Source: Diospyros lotus (lineage: Eukaryota > Streptophyta > Magnoliopsida > Ericales > Ebenaceae). Taken from it: a stretch of DNA of 64,000 nt. Positions 31,033 to 43,800 of this stretch are shown here, one piece after another. Positions within the stretch are counted from its first letter, which is position 1, and each line of letters opens with the position of its first letter. Below the pieces are notes generated by a model, which worked only from the letters and a program-made list of their open reading frames with translations, had not been told where the DNA came from and searched no databases. Position numbers and translations under genes: made by a program. Location of the stretch: contig NC_068338.1 in NCBI RefSeq assembly GCF_014633365.1, positions 15,014,616-15,078,615 of the forward strand, in the 5' to 3' direction.

Positions 31033-32743
31033 ATTTATTTATCAAAACTACAACTAAATTCATCAGACGTCAATCCTTTTATTAAAGCAGGTGTAGGGCG
31101 ATTATACTCGCCAGTGTGCGAGTGTGCGTGTAGTACAATTTTAAATTTATATTTCGGTAAGTCCGAGTCGGTTCACAGGGAGATTATTTATGGTTGAAAG
31201 TAAAAATCATAAAATATTTGAGTTTAGGAGGTAATTAAGATGATCTAAAGACCATAATTAAAGCTAAACTAATACTGAATTTAAGTAGCTTGGGTCAAGA
31301 TAATTTCAGTGTCAAAACTAATTAATTCCCAATTTGATAGAAAAGGTCAGCAATATTCATCTGAATTAAGTTTTACAGCTCTGTTAGTAAATTTAGTTCA
31401 AGATAATGGTAATTCTTGTTTAAGCAATATCCATACATGGCATGGAAATTCTAAGTTAAGCAATTACCATAAATTGAACTATATTCCATAGACAGAATTT
31501 ATAGATATAGATTAATCATTTAAGCTTGGGTATGAAAACGTTTCCAGATCTAGCAATCTCCATACGTGGCATGAAAATTCTAAGTTAGGCTTATGCTCCA
31601 ATCCAAACTTAAAGATACAACGCACACTGCTCAAATTAAATCAGATTAATATTACATATTTTAAGCGCAGCTTTCTTTGGGAATCATTGGCGTTGGACAC
31701 TGTCCTTGCCTTAACCCAAGAATAGATTTAGCTACTCATCTTCATTTTAAAATAAATTGGCAGGAATTTAAATAACGAGAATTAAAAGACAGTATTTAAA
31801 AGACTATTTTTTAACCGACCATATAGGCGGTATATAATGAAAAGACAATAATTGAAAGACTATTTTTTAACCGACCATATAGGCGGTATGTAATTGAAAG
31901 ACAATAATTGAAAGACTATTTTGAACCGACCATATAGGCGGTATGTAATTGAAAGACTATTTTCAACCGACCATATAGGCGGTATATAATAAAAAGACAA
32001 TATGAATAACATAATACAACTATATGGAAACAAATGTTAAAGATTTAAGAGAAAAATTCTAAGAACAAAACTATATAGAAACTAAAGTTGAAAATTTAAG
32101 AGAGAAATCTAAAGATCACAATTATACTTTCATTATAAGAAAATCCAATCCTTACAAATGCACCCTAAGTGCTCTATTTATAGGCTAGAAAATGTAATGG
32201 AAACTATTCAATTATATAATTTAATAATATAAAATATCTAATTAATGATGTAAGCGATGATGTAATTCCAACTCATGATGTAAGCGATGATATCACTCCA
32301 ACCCATGATGTAAGCGATGATGTCACTCCAACCCATGATGTAAGGGATGATGTCACTCCAACCCATGATGTAAGCGATGATGTCATCAATTTGTGAGACT
32401 TGGGCTTTTCATATTTTTGGGCTTGGGCCTTGCTTGTGTTGGGCTTGGGCTTGAACCTTCCTTGTGTTGGGCTTGGGCTTGGGCCTTCCTTGTGTTGGGC
32501 TTGGGCTTGGGCCTTACTTGTGTTGGGCTTGGGCCTGGGCTTTCCATATTTTTATATTATTATATTATTATATATATTATATTTATTTTTTTTATATTTT
32601 ATATATTTTATATATATTTTTATATTAATATTTTAAACATGCACAAAATCACAAAATGCATAATAATATTCAATTTAAACTATTTTAAGATCAAAATAAG
32701 GGTGAAATTATAATAAAATTTTTACAAAATTGATCACTAATCA
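31011..32743 (-). repeat. 5' LTR of the LOG-carrying element
   Basis: 1733 bp, TGATTAGTG at its start on the minus strand (32743) and GCAGTCA at its end (31011). It carries the same three tandem-repeat families as the left LTR. At all four variable sites it has T or A where the other LTR has C or G. Confidence 0.95.
32175..32183 (-). promoter_or_regulatory. TATA box of the 5' LTR
   Basis: TATAAATAG on the minus strand, downstream of the 30-bp repeat array. A start site about 30 bases on would leave roughly 1.1 kb of R-U5 leader before the primer-binding site. This promoter is the likely driver of the LOG-like and unknown ORFs. Confidence 0.6.
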
Positions 32744-32748
32744 CACAC
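32744..32748. repeat. Target-site duplication CACAC (right)
   Basis: Perfect match to 24950-24954. Confidence 0.9.
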
Positions 32749-33300
32749 AATATCATCAAAAGTTTTGATTCCTTCATTGCGGCTCAAATTTACCTCTATA
32801 TGTTCTAATGAATTTGGAAAAGATTGAATCACCTTTTGGACTTGTTGCTTATGGCTTAGGAGTGACAAGTTGCTTTGAGCTCTCTTATCATGTTTGACAT
32901 CTCCCTAAGATATTGCTTCATCAAGTGATTGGGGTGCTTTTTGTATATGTTAAACTTGATGATTAATCTCCTCAACCTTGTCACTAAGCACCCCCAAACT
33001 TATCCTTAAGAGTATCCCATAGCCCTTTTACATGTGTTAATCTTTTAAATTCCATCATTAGATCATTATCTATAAAGTTAAGAAAGATGACATGGACTTT
33101 CTATTCTTTTTGCTCTAAGACAAATAAGCTTGTTGTTTAGTCCTTTGTCTGATTGTGGTACTCTCACCAAGATTAGTCATGATTTGAGTGAGTGGCTCAA
33201 GCACAGTTTGCTCCTTTAAGATGTACTAAATTTTTCGATGTCATATGTTATAATTATCACCATTTATCTTTTTACTGCTATTAAGATGAATTATAATATT
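32749..33300 (-). mobile_element. Decayed Ty1/copia element, right part (gag)
   Basis: On the minus strand, pieces of a copia gag are readable in more than one frame: LREMSNMIRELKATCHS and QVQKVIQSFPNSLEHIEVNL, then SRNEGIKTFDDIVC. The last reaches the insertion site and continues at 24949 as HIELKGECLEI on the other side of the LOG-carrying element. The usual gag text has IRSLPNSWEHMKVNLTHN here, so the family is clear. Several stops and frameshifts make it non-functional. The 5' limit is approximate and no LTR was found. Confidence 0.75.
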
Positions 33301-34353
33301 CTTTATTGTCATGGTTTACAACCAAAATAAATTGCACAAAACATTATAATTAATATTCATATGTCGTGGTTATCAAAAGTTCACTGAGTTTCCAATTATC
33401 ACCTGATACAAAATATTTCAATAATTTTTCTTTAATTTCATAGTGTAAAATTTATTCTTTGAGAAATCACTTATTCTTTAGCCTATTCCTCTAGCATAAT
33501 TTGTATTTCAAGAAACTAATAATAAAAAAAAAAAACTCATTTATTATTCTAAAAGCAATCTTGAAAATAATTAAGTAAATTATTTTAAGTGGTCAAAATT
33601 ATCACATTTAAAATGCAACAAGTAATGTGAATAATGAATATTCTAATTTATGGATCAAATAAATTCAAACGAGTTCATAATATATCATTCACTTAAATTT
33701 CATAATTTTGCAGATCAAAATTATGAAACAAGATGGCTTTGATACAAAAGTTGGGAATTAAAACATAAAAAAAAATAGACAAACTATGAAATACATGAAT
33801 TAGATTTGTTCTTCTTGTTTCAATGATCGAATATCCGAAAACACCTTGTATTTCACCATCCAAATGTCACCCACAAACTAGAAAAAAAAAAAACTACTGA
33901 AAAACCACTCAGCTTAATCTACAACAACAAATAAGAGTAGTTAAATAAATTTTAGTTTCATTATAAGATTTTTTATCAAGCTACTGGGGAGCGACATTAA
34001 ATTTTAGTTTCATTATACAACAACAAAGAAGAGGGTCACATTAAATAGCCGGATAACTAAAGCACACTGCAATCATACGTGTTAACGCATTTGGAAATAG
34101 AAATTATCAACCTAATCAAGATAGAGAATAATTTTTCAATTAGCAATCAGAGTAGCATTCTTACTTTTTGCAATATCCACATCTCATGATAAGGCCACAC
34201 CTCGTATTCTTCATACACAAAATTGAGCCATACCTATATTTTGTATATCGAGCTACTGGTGAGTGACTGAACACGATTATACATAACTATGTAACTTTGT
34301 CTATATACATGCATCAACCAAGATAAGCCAAGATGAAACTAAGACCAAAGAAA
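33301..34353. other. AT-rich gene-free stretch downstream of the host gene
   Basis: No open frame or repeat border is supported. It contains short repeats such as GAGC(T)ACTGG.GAGTGAC near 33975 and 34250. It lies 3' of the minus-strand host gene and would include its 3' UTR just left of 34354. Confidence 0.4.
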
Positions 34354-34860
34354 TCAGACCCAATTTTTTGGCAGTGAGAAATCATGGAACCGAAAGGAGA
34401 ATTCTCCGGCAGTATCTCTATCAAGCCTGTTCTCAGGCCTATCACTGAGGGCTCCACTCCCACTGGGACCTTCAGGCGGCAAGGGTGATATCTGGTTCTC
34501 GTTTGGAGGGCGTGTCAAGTGAATTTCAGTTGGCAATGGCAACACCGGTGGAGTCGTCCTGAGCCTGGGGGTGGCTGCAATAGTAGAAGCAAATGCGCGG
34601 TCCCATAAGAGTACATGAAGGACAATAGGTACTTTGGCATGCCGGTGCAGCGAGAGCTTTTGGCTGAGTGAGACGGTGTCGAAGCACCGGACAGCTCCTG
34701 TTGGAGAAACTATCCATGGAAGCACCTTCTGGTTGGACACTCTTGAAACCACTAGTCGCTTATTTTCTTTTTTTGCCTCCTTGTACATATTGCTGAGTCC
34801 CGATCGTCTTGAAGGTGCATTATCATCCCCGTCTATAACTGAGGAAATGTAAATGAATCC
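34354..34860 (-). CDS. Host gene, exon 4 (last)
   Basis: It starts after the acceptor CATACAG with GFIYISSVIDGDDN and ends at TGA (34354-34356) after DFSLPKNWV. It encodes 168 residues, including NQKVLPWIVSPTGAVRCF and QKLSLHRHAKVPIVLHV, then a Pro-rich segment (TPPVLPLPTEIHL) and a C-terminal FSFRFHDFSLP motif. The open frame upstream of 34860 is intron: it reads a run of hydrophobic residues and should not be counted as a membrane segment. Confidence 0.85.
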   Translation of the reverse strand, partial: GFIYISSVIDGDDNAPSRRSGLSNMYKEAKKENKRLVVSRVSNQKVLPWIVSPTGAVRCFDTVSLSQKLSLHRHAKVPIVLHVLLWDRAFASTIAATPRLRTTPPVLPLPTEIHLTRPPNENQISPLPPEGPSGSGALSDRPENRLDRDTAGEFSFRFHDFSLPKNWV

Positions 34861-37800
34861 CTGTATGAGGGTAGAAAAGAAGAAAAAGAAAGGAAAGACC
34901 AGCAAGATAAGGACCAGGCAAAGAAAATGGCAGATGTGTAACAGCAAGATCAACTTCGAGTAATCTAAGAGCAAAAATTGTTCTTTAAAGCACTTTAGTG
35001 CCTTAAACTTCAAGATCAGATTGAATGCCTATCAAAATTACTCAAACGATTAAGGATGTTCTGGTGCATGAGACTCGCCGTTTTGCGAGGTTGAGAGAGG
35101 GTTATTTTAATATGCAGCTTTGCCCTTGCTTCGTATTTCCACAACACAAACCCATGACATTCCAGTTATATAGGAGCAACCTTACCATTGCTACCAAAGC
35201 TCACTCTCTATTCTCATAAAAAAGAAATTAAATGCAATATTCTCATGTTTTAAGCATAAGTAGGGAGAAGATATAAATCTTCAAAATGACTGCTTCTGGT
35301 TTGCTTACTCAAGCCTGCAAACTATGGACTACTGAATTTCAATTTATTTTCAACTCTGAAAGTCCAGATTTTTAATGTTATGTAACTGATAAAACCTGAA
35401 CAATTAGCATACATTTTCCTCAAACCTGCAAACCATAGACTACTGAATTTCAATTTACTTTCAACTATGAGAATCCAAACTTTTAATGTGCACCAGCTCT
35501 TCCCAAAGAAGAAAAAAAGGCATAATAAAGCTGAAAATATAGAAAAGGAAAAGGCCAGATAACTACCAGATTGGGAAATGGCTCTATTTCTAGATTATAT
35601 GGAGCCTTGACTTGCACTCAGATTGACATCTACAAAAGAGCAAGAGCTGTCAAAATTTAAGATACTAACCTCTTCTGTGCGACTAATGGCAAAACCAAGC
35701 TTTGTGTCAGTTTCTTTTAGTTTAATCTCTACAGAAACCTCTCCTCCAAGAGGAGAATACCAAAGGCGAACTGCTCTGACTACTCCAATGTCAACCCCAT
35801 GGTAATCCTCGAAACCATATAGGCTTGTATTTGCAAGATTTGACAGATCAGACAATGACCCAGCATTTACAGTAGAAGAAGCTGTCTCCCCTGATATCTG
35901 CAGTAACATGAAAAATGACACAGAGCAAAGTCTCAAATTTTATGAGCAGTTAGTTCCTCGTACAGAGGAAACTAACAAATATAACCACATCTAGGTTAAT
36001 GTGCATTCATCTGCAATAAATTCTTCACTTGTTTAATGATCTCTTAAAAGTATGCATAAAAAGTTACACATAAAATATTACATATACTTCTAGTTCTGCC
36101 AAGTAACATATCTGATGAAAAACTATGGTTGCACTTTGAAGCATGCCAGAAAAGAATCACACTTCATACTGCCAGTAGAATGATTGAATTAAGAAATGAA
36201 GCAATGATTTTGATAGGATACGGACAAATGGACGCTAATACTGCTGATGATATATTGGAAAAGGAACCTCCATTTAAAATGTTTAATACTATTTGAACAA
36301 AAACAACCTCAGGTTGAAAAAGAAGTGCTCGGGTACCTGTAAATGTTATACCTGAGAGCTTAGAAAGAGTAAGGAGGAAACTTGAATAAAATGAGGACTA
36401 TTTTCCTGCCATTCCTTGATCTCAAGTGGGGTATTTATGCATAAGTACATTTCAATCTCTTCTTAAAATACAGGAATACATGATAAATGAAATCAAACAA
36501 TTTTAAACTTGATTTTTTCTGATAGGATTATCTATGTAATCTCCTTCTTAGTGCTTTATCGTCTCATCCCTTATCTCTTTTTAACTTGAAACTTTATCCT
36601 CAACAACCTGATCTCAAACCAAGCTTTATTTTCTAATCTCTTATCTCTTTTAATTTGAAATTTTATCCCCAACAACCTGATCTCAAACCAAGCTTTATCT
36701 TCTCATCTTTCATCTCTTTTAACTTAGAAATACCCTAACAACCCTAACTCTTAATTTTCAGCCATCAATGACTCATTTTCCCGATTTTTCCAACACTTCT
36801 CCTTAAGGTGGTGAATAGAAATCAATCATTCTCAGCTTGCCAACTAAGAACTCCAACGCTGGTTTGGATAGGGCTTTGGTAAGAATGTTAGCTTCCTGAT
36901 CTTTCATAGAGACATAGGATAGGTTAAACACCTCTGAGTCCATCTCATGTTTGATGAAATATCTGTCAATACACACATACTTCATCCGGTCATGTTATAT
37001 TAGGTTGTGAACTATGTTTATTGCTGATTTGTTGTCACTGTACAGCTTCATAGGATTTGTTCTAAGTATATTTAGATCCCATAGAAATTTCTCAATCTCT
37101 CGATATTCTGCTTCAGCACTGTTTCTTGTCACGACAAATTGCTTCTTACTCCTCCATGTCACAAGATTCCCCCATAACCTAGTGCAGTACCCAATTGTAG
37201 ATTTGTTATCTTCCATAGACCCAGCCCAATTTGCATCTACATACCCTTCTATATCTCTATTGTCACTCTTCTTAAACAAAATTCATTTTCCTAGAGTCCC
37301 TTTGAGATACTTTAAAACATGGTTAGCTGCTTCAAGATGTTGCTTTGCAGGTGCATGCATAAATTGGCTAATAACACTAACACTAAAAGCAATATCAAGC
37401 CTTGTGAGAGATAGATATATTAGCTTACCTACCAGCTGTTGGTATTGTTCACGGTCTACTAATGGATCATTCTTGATGGCCTTCTGCCTCCAATTTCTCT
37501 CCAAAGGAGTGCCGGTTAGTTTACATCCAAGTTTTCCTATTTCTTTTAGCAGATCTAGGACATATTTCCTTTGAGTAACAAATATTCCATGTTTGTTTCG
37601 AGCTATTTCCATACTGAGAAAATATTTAAGAGTACTAAGATCTTTAACCTGAAATTGATCTTTCAAGTGAGTCTTTAATGCTACAATTTCTTGATAATCA
37701 TCACTTGTAATTACAATGTCATCCGTGTACACAATTAGGATAGTTCTTTTCCCATTTGTTGATTGTTTTGTGAACAATGTGTGATCAGCTTGTCCCTGAA

Positions 37801-40800
37801 TATATCCGAAGCCCTTTAAAGCAGTGCTAAATCTAGTAAACATGCTCTAAAAGATTGTTTTAATCCATAAAGTGATTTCTTAAATTTGCATACCATGTTA
37901 TCACCTTCTTCAAATCCAAACGGCATTCTCATAAACACTTCTTCCTCTAGGTTTCCATTTAGAAATGCATTCTTGATGTTCATTTGATAAAGTTCCCAGT
38001 CCAGATTAACTACAAGAGATAAAAGTACCTTAATTGAATTCATCTTGGCTACTGGTGCAAACATTTCTTCATAATCAATCCCATATGTTTGGGTGTATCC
38101 TTGAGCTACCAATCTTACTTTGTATCTCTCAATCTCCCCATCAGGCTTGAACTTTACAGAGAATATCCATTTACAACCCACAATTTTCTTTCCTTGGGGA
38201 AAATCAACCACTTCCCATGTTTTATTTTTCGAAAGTGCTCTCATCTCTTCATCCATAGCAACTTTCCACTTGGGATCTTGTAAGGCTTCTTGAATGTCCT
38301 TTGGAATCTCCACAATATCCGTACTTGCAACAAATGCCCTGTATTGATTAGACAATTTAGTGCAAGTTAAATTATTTGATATAGGATATTGAGTGCATGA
38401 CCTTACTCCTTTCCTAAGAGCAATTGGAAGGTTTAAGTCTTCAACCATCATAACCTTGTTTGTGGGTTCCGAACTATGCCTTGGTTCAAACAACTGTACA
38501 ACTTGGGAATCTTTTGGTCTCCTCAAATAAACCTTAGTTGGAAGCGAAATGGGTAGAGATATAGAAGGATCCCAATAGTTATCTTCACTTACCTTCTCCC
38601 CCTGAAGAGTATAGGGAAAAAAGATTTGGTTTTCACAAAAGGTAACATCATATGTAACATAGAATTTGATTGAGGAAGGGTTGTAGCATTTGTACCCTTT
38701 GGTAGTTGCTAAATATCCCACAAACACACATTTAATAGCTCTAGAATCAAATTTGACCTTCTAAGGCTGCTGGTCATGAACATAGACAATACAACCAAAA
38801 ATACGTGGAGATAATGAGTTATGCAACTGGATGTGTGGGAAGGTATCAAGCAGGCAGCTAAAAGGAGTATGGAGGTTAAGGGCTTTTTAGGGTAATTAGT
38901 TGATAAGATAGGCCACAGTTAAAATTGCTCCCCCCTAAAATGAATTAGGTACATGGCTAGCAAACATAAGGGATCAAGCTACTTCTAGTAGATGTTTATT
39001 CTTTCTTTTAGTAGGGTGTGTAAGGGCAAGAGCTTTGATGAAATATACCTTGATCAATAAGATATTGGTTCAAGTCATTTGTAAAATATTCTCTCCCACT
39101 ATCAGTGCGCAAGATTTGGATGTTGGTTTGAAAGACATTGATAACATGTTTATGAAATTGCTTGTCTCAGATTTTTCTTTCATAAGGTACACCCAACATA
39201 TACAAGTGTGGTCATCAATAAAGTTAATAAACCTTTTAGATCCTGTTAAGGAAGAAGAACGAGAAGGACCCCAAATGTCACTATGTATGAGATGAAATGG
39301 CTTTGACATGTAATATGGATGAGGAGGATAAGTGTTTTTGGTTTGTTTAGCATAGATACTATGTAGAGAAGGATCTTTATTGCTAAACAACTTTGGATAC
39401 AATGATTTAAGGTAAAAAAAAAAAACGAGGATGGCCCAAGCGTTTATGCCAAAGCATTATTTTCTAAATGAGAAGAAACTGACAAGGAAGTATTTTTAGG
39501 TAATGGAATAGAGGTAGAACTAGCACTGTTGAGAATGTAGAGACCATTTTTCTCCCTAACACAGCCAATTGTCTGTCCAAAGACAGGTCCTGAAACACAC
39601 AAAGAAAAGGAAAGAAGATTATTGCACAATTTTGGTCTCTTGAGAGCTTACTAATGGATACAAGGTTGCAATTCAATTTTGGAACATAAAGGACAAAATT
39701 TAATCTTAAGCTAGACACATCAATTGACCCACTACTTTTGAAATTGTGTCATCTGCCATTGTGATTTCAATATCAGCATCAAATTTTTCATAGGTTAAAA
39801 AATTAGTTTGGTTTCCAGTCATATGATTTGGTGCACCACTATCAATAATACACCCTTCATCAATATAGCCATTTGTAAGACACGGAATTTTGGTGTTACC
39901 TTTATGAGCAACAGTTGTCATAGAGGATGCCGCATCTGCTTCTTTAAGTAGTTGTTGATTGTTCAATAGTTTCTATAAAAAAAATTTATGTTCAACAGAT
40001 AAATTTAGATTACCAAATTTGTCTCTGTCATTGGTTGATTCAATGGTAAGGGAAAATTGGGCTCACGATTTGTCTCCCGTTGGTTACGTGGTTTCCACTC
40101 AGCTAGTTTGCCGTGTAGTTTCCAACATGTCTCCTTGGTATGGTTGGGCTTATTACAATGACTGCACCATTGTTGTTCCTTTCCAACCTTCTGATTGTGT
40201 TGATGTGATATTGGTGGCCTATTCTAATGGGTTGTCAAGGTAGATAAAGAGGAGTCCAATTCAGTAGAGGAGCTGGTAAGCATCACTCTTCTTCGACTCT
40301 CCTATCTTTTTACCTTTGCAAAGACTTCACAACTTAGTACTTAATAACCTGTCGCGTACCTCGTCCAAGTCCATGTTTAATTTGAGAAGGAATTCAAAAA
40401 TCCACTCTTTTTCAAGCAATTGTGTGAACTTGACACCATCTTCAGGACAGTTCCAATCCATATTGTAAAACAAATTCATCTCCTGCCATAATTCAATCAA
40501 TGAATTATAGTATTCAGTGACTAATTTGTGGCCTTGTCGAGTATCTCAAATTTCGGATCGCACTTCAAAACATTGTGAAGTGTTTCTCAAGTCAGAGTAG
40601 ATCTCTTGGATAGCCTCCCATATGTCTTTGGCTGTTTTGTAAAATAAGTAGGTTCTCCCAATCTTAGGTTCCATGGAGTTGATCAACCACGTCATCACAA
40701 TGGAATTTTCTGCATCCCAAGTCTCATAGGTCAAAGCTCTTGAGGCAAGTTTTAGAATGGCATTGGTGACATACTCAGCCTTGCCTTTCCCTTTGAGGAC

Positions 40801-43800
40801 AAGGAAAACGGATTGGAACCATTCTCTGAAATTGGTTCCATTCAACTTATGTTGAGTGATTTGGAGGGAGTCATTATCAAGAGAGGAGGGCTAGATAGAG
40901 TTTGGAATGGATGAAGGGTTTTCCTTGTGAGATGTGGATGAAGAGGAGTTGGTCACAGCAAGATTGGTCGTAGCCATCGCTTGCTCTGATATCATGAACA
41001 AAAACAACTTGAGGTTGAAAAAGAAGTGCTCGAGTACCTGTAAATGTTATACCTGAGAGCTTAGAAAGAGTAAGGAGGAAACTTGAATAAAATGAGGACT
41101 ATTTTCCTACCATTCCTTGATCTTAAGTAGGGTATTTATACATGAATACATAGTAATCTCTTCCTAAAATACAAGCATACATGATAAATGAAATCAAACA
41201 ACTTTGAACTTGATTTTTTTTTTATAGGATTATCTATGTAATATCCTTCTTTCTTGGTGCTTTATCTTCTCATCTCTTATCTCTTTTAACTTGAAACTTT
41301 ATCCCCAACAACCTGATCTCAAACCAAGCTTTATCTTCTCATCTCTTATCTCTTTTAATTTGAAACTTTATCCCCAACAACCTGATCTCAAACCAAGCTT
41401 TATCTTCTCAACTCTTATCTCTTTTAACTTTGAAATACCCTAACAACCCCACCTCTTAATTTTCGGCCATCAAGGACTCATTTTCCCGATTTTCCCAACA
41501 CTATTCGATAAACAAGCTAAACGCCACAACTAGTCAAGCTTGCTTCAAAACAGAAAGACCATAGATTATGTGATACTCTGTCCTTCATTGCACTTCATTG
41601 TCCATTTATACACTATAGACTTAGACTTGGCTGAAATCTCAAAACTTTTTTGCACTTTGTGCTATTCCATAGTAAGCTACTTTGTTTTGATTATGGCAGC
41701 TAGCTACTCTAAAATTCTACAGTTGATCATCTAATCATAAATATTCTGTAACTTATCAATTAAATTTTATGAGGAAACCCTATATGTTATGGCATATAGT
41801 AAATAATAATATTAAATAACTAATAAACTTATGAGAAAACCATATTATGTGATCAATCATTAGAATCAGAAATGCAGCATACATGCACAGACAAGGGATA
41901 TAAATAATTAGCAATATTCCTTTAATAATAAATGAGGAGATCAACACTTTCTTATCAACTTAAATTAGAATGGTAAAAGTGTTCCACTGAAAATTCATTG
42001 CACTAATAATCTTAAAAGGTACACATTCATATATATATATATATATTTTCTTTTCTTTTTTTGAAGCTTATACAACTTCAGGAAAGTTTCTTCTTCACTG
42101 AAAATCAAGGATAAGATTTGCATCTGATAATTCTTGCATTTGCCAGTAAGTATTACAAGGTTGGCTGTATTAACACATACATCCATTGCATGCACATCAA
42201 TGTGAGGCCTATGTGGCCCAATTCCATAAGCATCAGCAGATAGTAGTTCAATCACCTCTAAGAAGTTAAATCGGTTTCTAAGGCATTTCTATCATAATGC
42301 TTTTGTTTTAATATTACCTTTGTAAGCAGGGGTTCTGTTTGAATGTTCATAAAAACAATCGGGACCCCTGATGCCTGAGAGGCACTAAGCCATGCATTTG
42401 CTCTAGCGAGGGTGTCTTCCAAATCATGGTAGCGAGAAGCACTTATGTCTGAAGCCTTTGGAAGGAGAAGCATAGAAAGAAAACAACTTGAATTGGGAAC
42501 TGGTAGCAATTCTTGCATTCTCCTCTCCCAAGGATACCCAACATAACCATCTTGAAGTTCAGCCCTGGCTAATGCATTGACTATTCTGGATGCCCTTGAA
42601 TCTACATGAATTTAGTATTCTGACATTAAAGAAAGAAGGGAGAAAAAAGATAGAAGAAAGAATATTGAAAATTTGTAAATACTGTCTGTTTCTCATGCAA
42701 AAAGAAGCTCTCCACGGTGCATTAAGCAACACAAGAGGCACCCTGCTTTGCAAGGGTCCAGGTAGGGTTGTTTTTGTACAGTCCCATCCTTGTGCAAACG
42801 CCTGTGTCTATAACTTGAACCCGTGGCCTTCTAGTCACAAAGGAGCAGTATTACCATTACTACTAACTACCAAGGCTCACCCTCATGTTTAACACTGTCA
42901 CAAAGGAGCAGCCTTACCATTACTACTAACTACCAAGGTTCACCCTCATGCTTAACACTGTACCATATAAAATTTTTAAGTGCTCATCAATACCACCTTG
43001 AGAAATGAGAAGTACCTTCAGAAATGATTAGGAGAAATAACAAAGGAGAGTTTCCAAGAATAAACTTTGACTTGCAAAACAATTTAATTTTGAGTTCAGA
43101 CAGCATCTTCCTATTGATCACTTATACCCATGCCCTAGAAAATGTTAAAGACTCTGATCAGTTATGCTATATATTCAACAGGCATGCTGGTTAGTCCTTA
43201 GCAATGGCTGCCCCAATGAACTGAAATTATGCCCAGGAACAAAACAGGCATAGATACCCATCAAATAGCAAGTGAAGAACATCTGATAAATTGCTATAAT
43301 TAGCATATTCAATGCTCCTGGAGATTAATTAGAACCAGAACCAAATCACACCTTCTGCATTACATACCATTTTGACCTTATATTCTCCGAAATAGACACA
43401 TAACCAAAAAGGGAATATTATCCCATATTAACAATTAATTTCTTAAACCAAAAACTAATCTTATACTATCCCTTTAGTAATGTAGACATTAGATCTAACC
43501 TTACGTCAGTAAATTCTTTAGATAAAATACTTTCTTTTAATTTGTCTAATCCCTGTGTAATTAAGTTTTCATTATTTAGGGATTGGATTATGTTTTTGCC
43601 AAGATTAAATGTTATATAACCTAGACTTAGGTAATTTTTGGTAGAAGTGGGTCAGATTTGAAGCGTTGCTCTAGGATCACAAAGAAAAAGTCAATCTCTG
43701 CAAATTTCAGCAGCTAACATGGCTACCACAGCATAGCCATGGTATAAAAGTTCAAAGCATGAAATGCTCTAGCTTCAACAATTATACACTATACTATAGA

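Larger units (their letters stand above)
24955..32743 (-). mobile_element. Young LTR retrotransposon carrying a LOG-like gene (no gag-pol)
   Basis: This 7789-bp element has two 1733-bp LTRs in direct orientation (24955-26687 and 31011-32743), TG..CA ends, and a perfect 5-bp duplication CACAC. On the minus strand a primer-binding site TGGCGCCGTCTTGGGGAGG follows the 5' LTR, five bases in. It resembles the 3' end complement of tRNA-Asp (TGGCGCCGTTGCCGGGGA) used by several plant gypsy lineages. A polypurine tract AGTTGGGGGTG precedes the 3' LTR. I compared the LTRs base by base and found four substitutions and no gaps, so insertion is recent. The 4.3-kb interior shows no gag, protease, RT or integrase motif. 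It holds an unknown ORF over the PBS, a 181-aa Cys-cluster ORF and a full-length LOG-like ORF, all in the element's sense. It must be mobilised in trans. Gypsy affiliation rests only on the PBS and PPT. Confidence 0.92.
36294..41500 (-). mobile_element. Ty1/copia retrotransposon in intron 2, near-complete but broken
   Basis: The element is 5207 bp with LTRs at 36294-36795 and 40995-41500, TGAACA and CCAACA ends, and a perfect 5-bp duplication CTATT (36289-36293 and 41501-41505). On the minus strand a primer-binding site TGATATCAGAGCA (initiator-Met tRNA type) adjoins the 5' LTR, and a purine tract AAGGAGAAG adjoins the 3' LTR. Domain order gag, protease, integrase, RT, RNase H is the copia order. 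Stops and frameshifts divide pol, and the LTRs differ at many places and in length, so it is older than the LOG-carrying element. It shares the transcription direction of the host gene. Confidence 0.92.
35898..42317 (-). other. Intron 2 of the host gene, enlarged by a copia element
   Basis: Donor AAAG|GTAATA at 42317 and acceptor CTGCAG at 35898, phase 0. The copia element 36294-41500 accounts for about 5.2 of its 6.4 kb. The rest is AT-rich with no gene; an open frame at 41995-42255 is not supported by any similarity I can see. Confidence 0.8.

Noticed and set aside
34861..35013. Hydrophobic N-terminal extension of the exon 4 frame, looking like a membrane segment
   Set aside because: It lies upstream of a good splice acceptor (CATACAG) whose use restores the conserved protein; it is intron sequence.
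37014..37574. 186-codon plus-strand frame in the intron 2 copia element
   Set aside because: It is the complement of the copia RT/RNase H region, whose minus-strand frame carries the real motifs.
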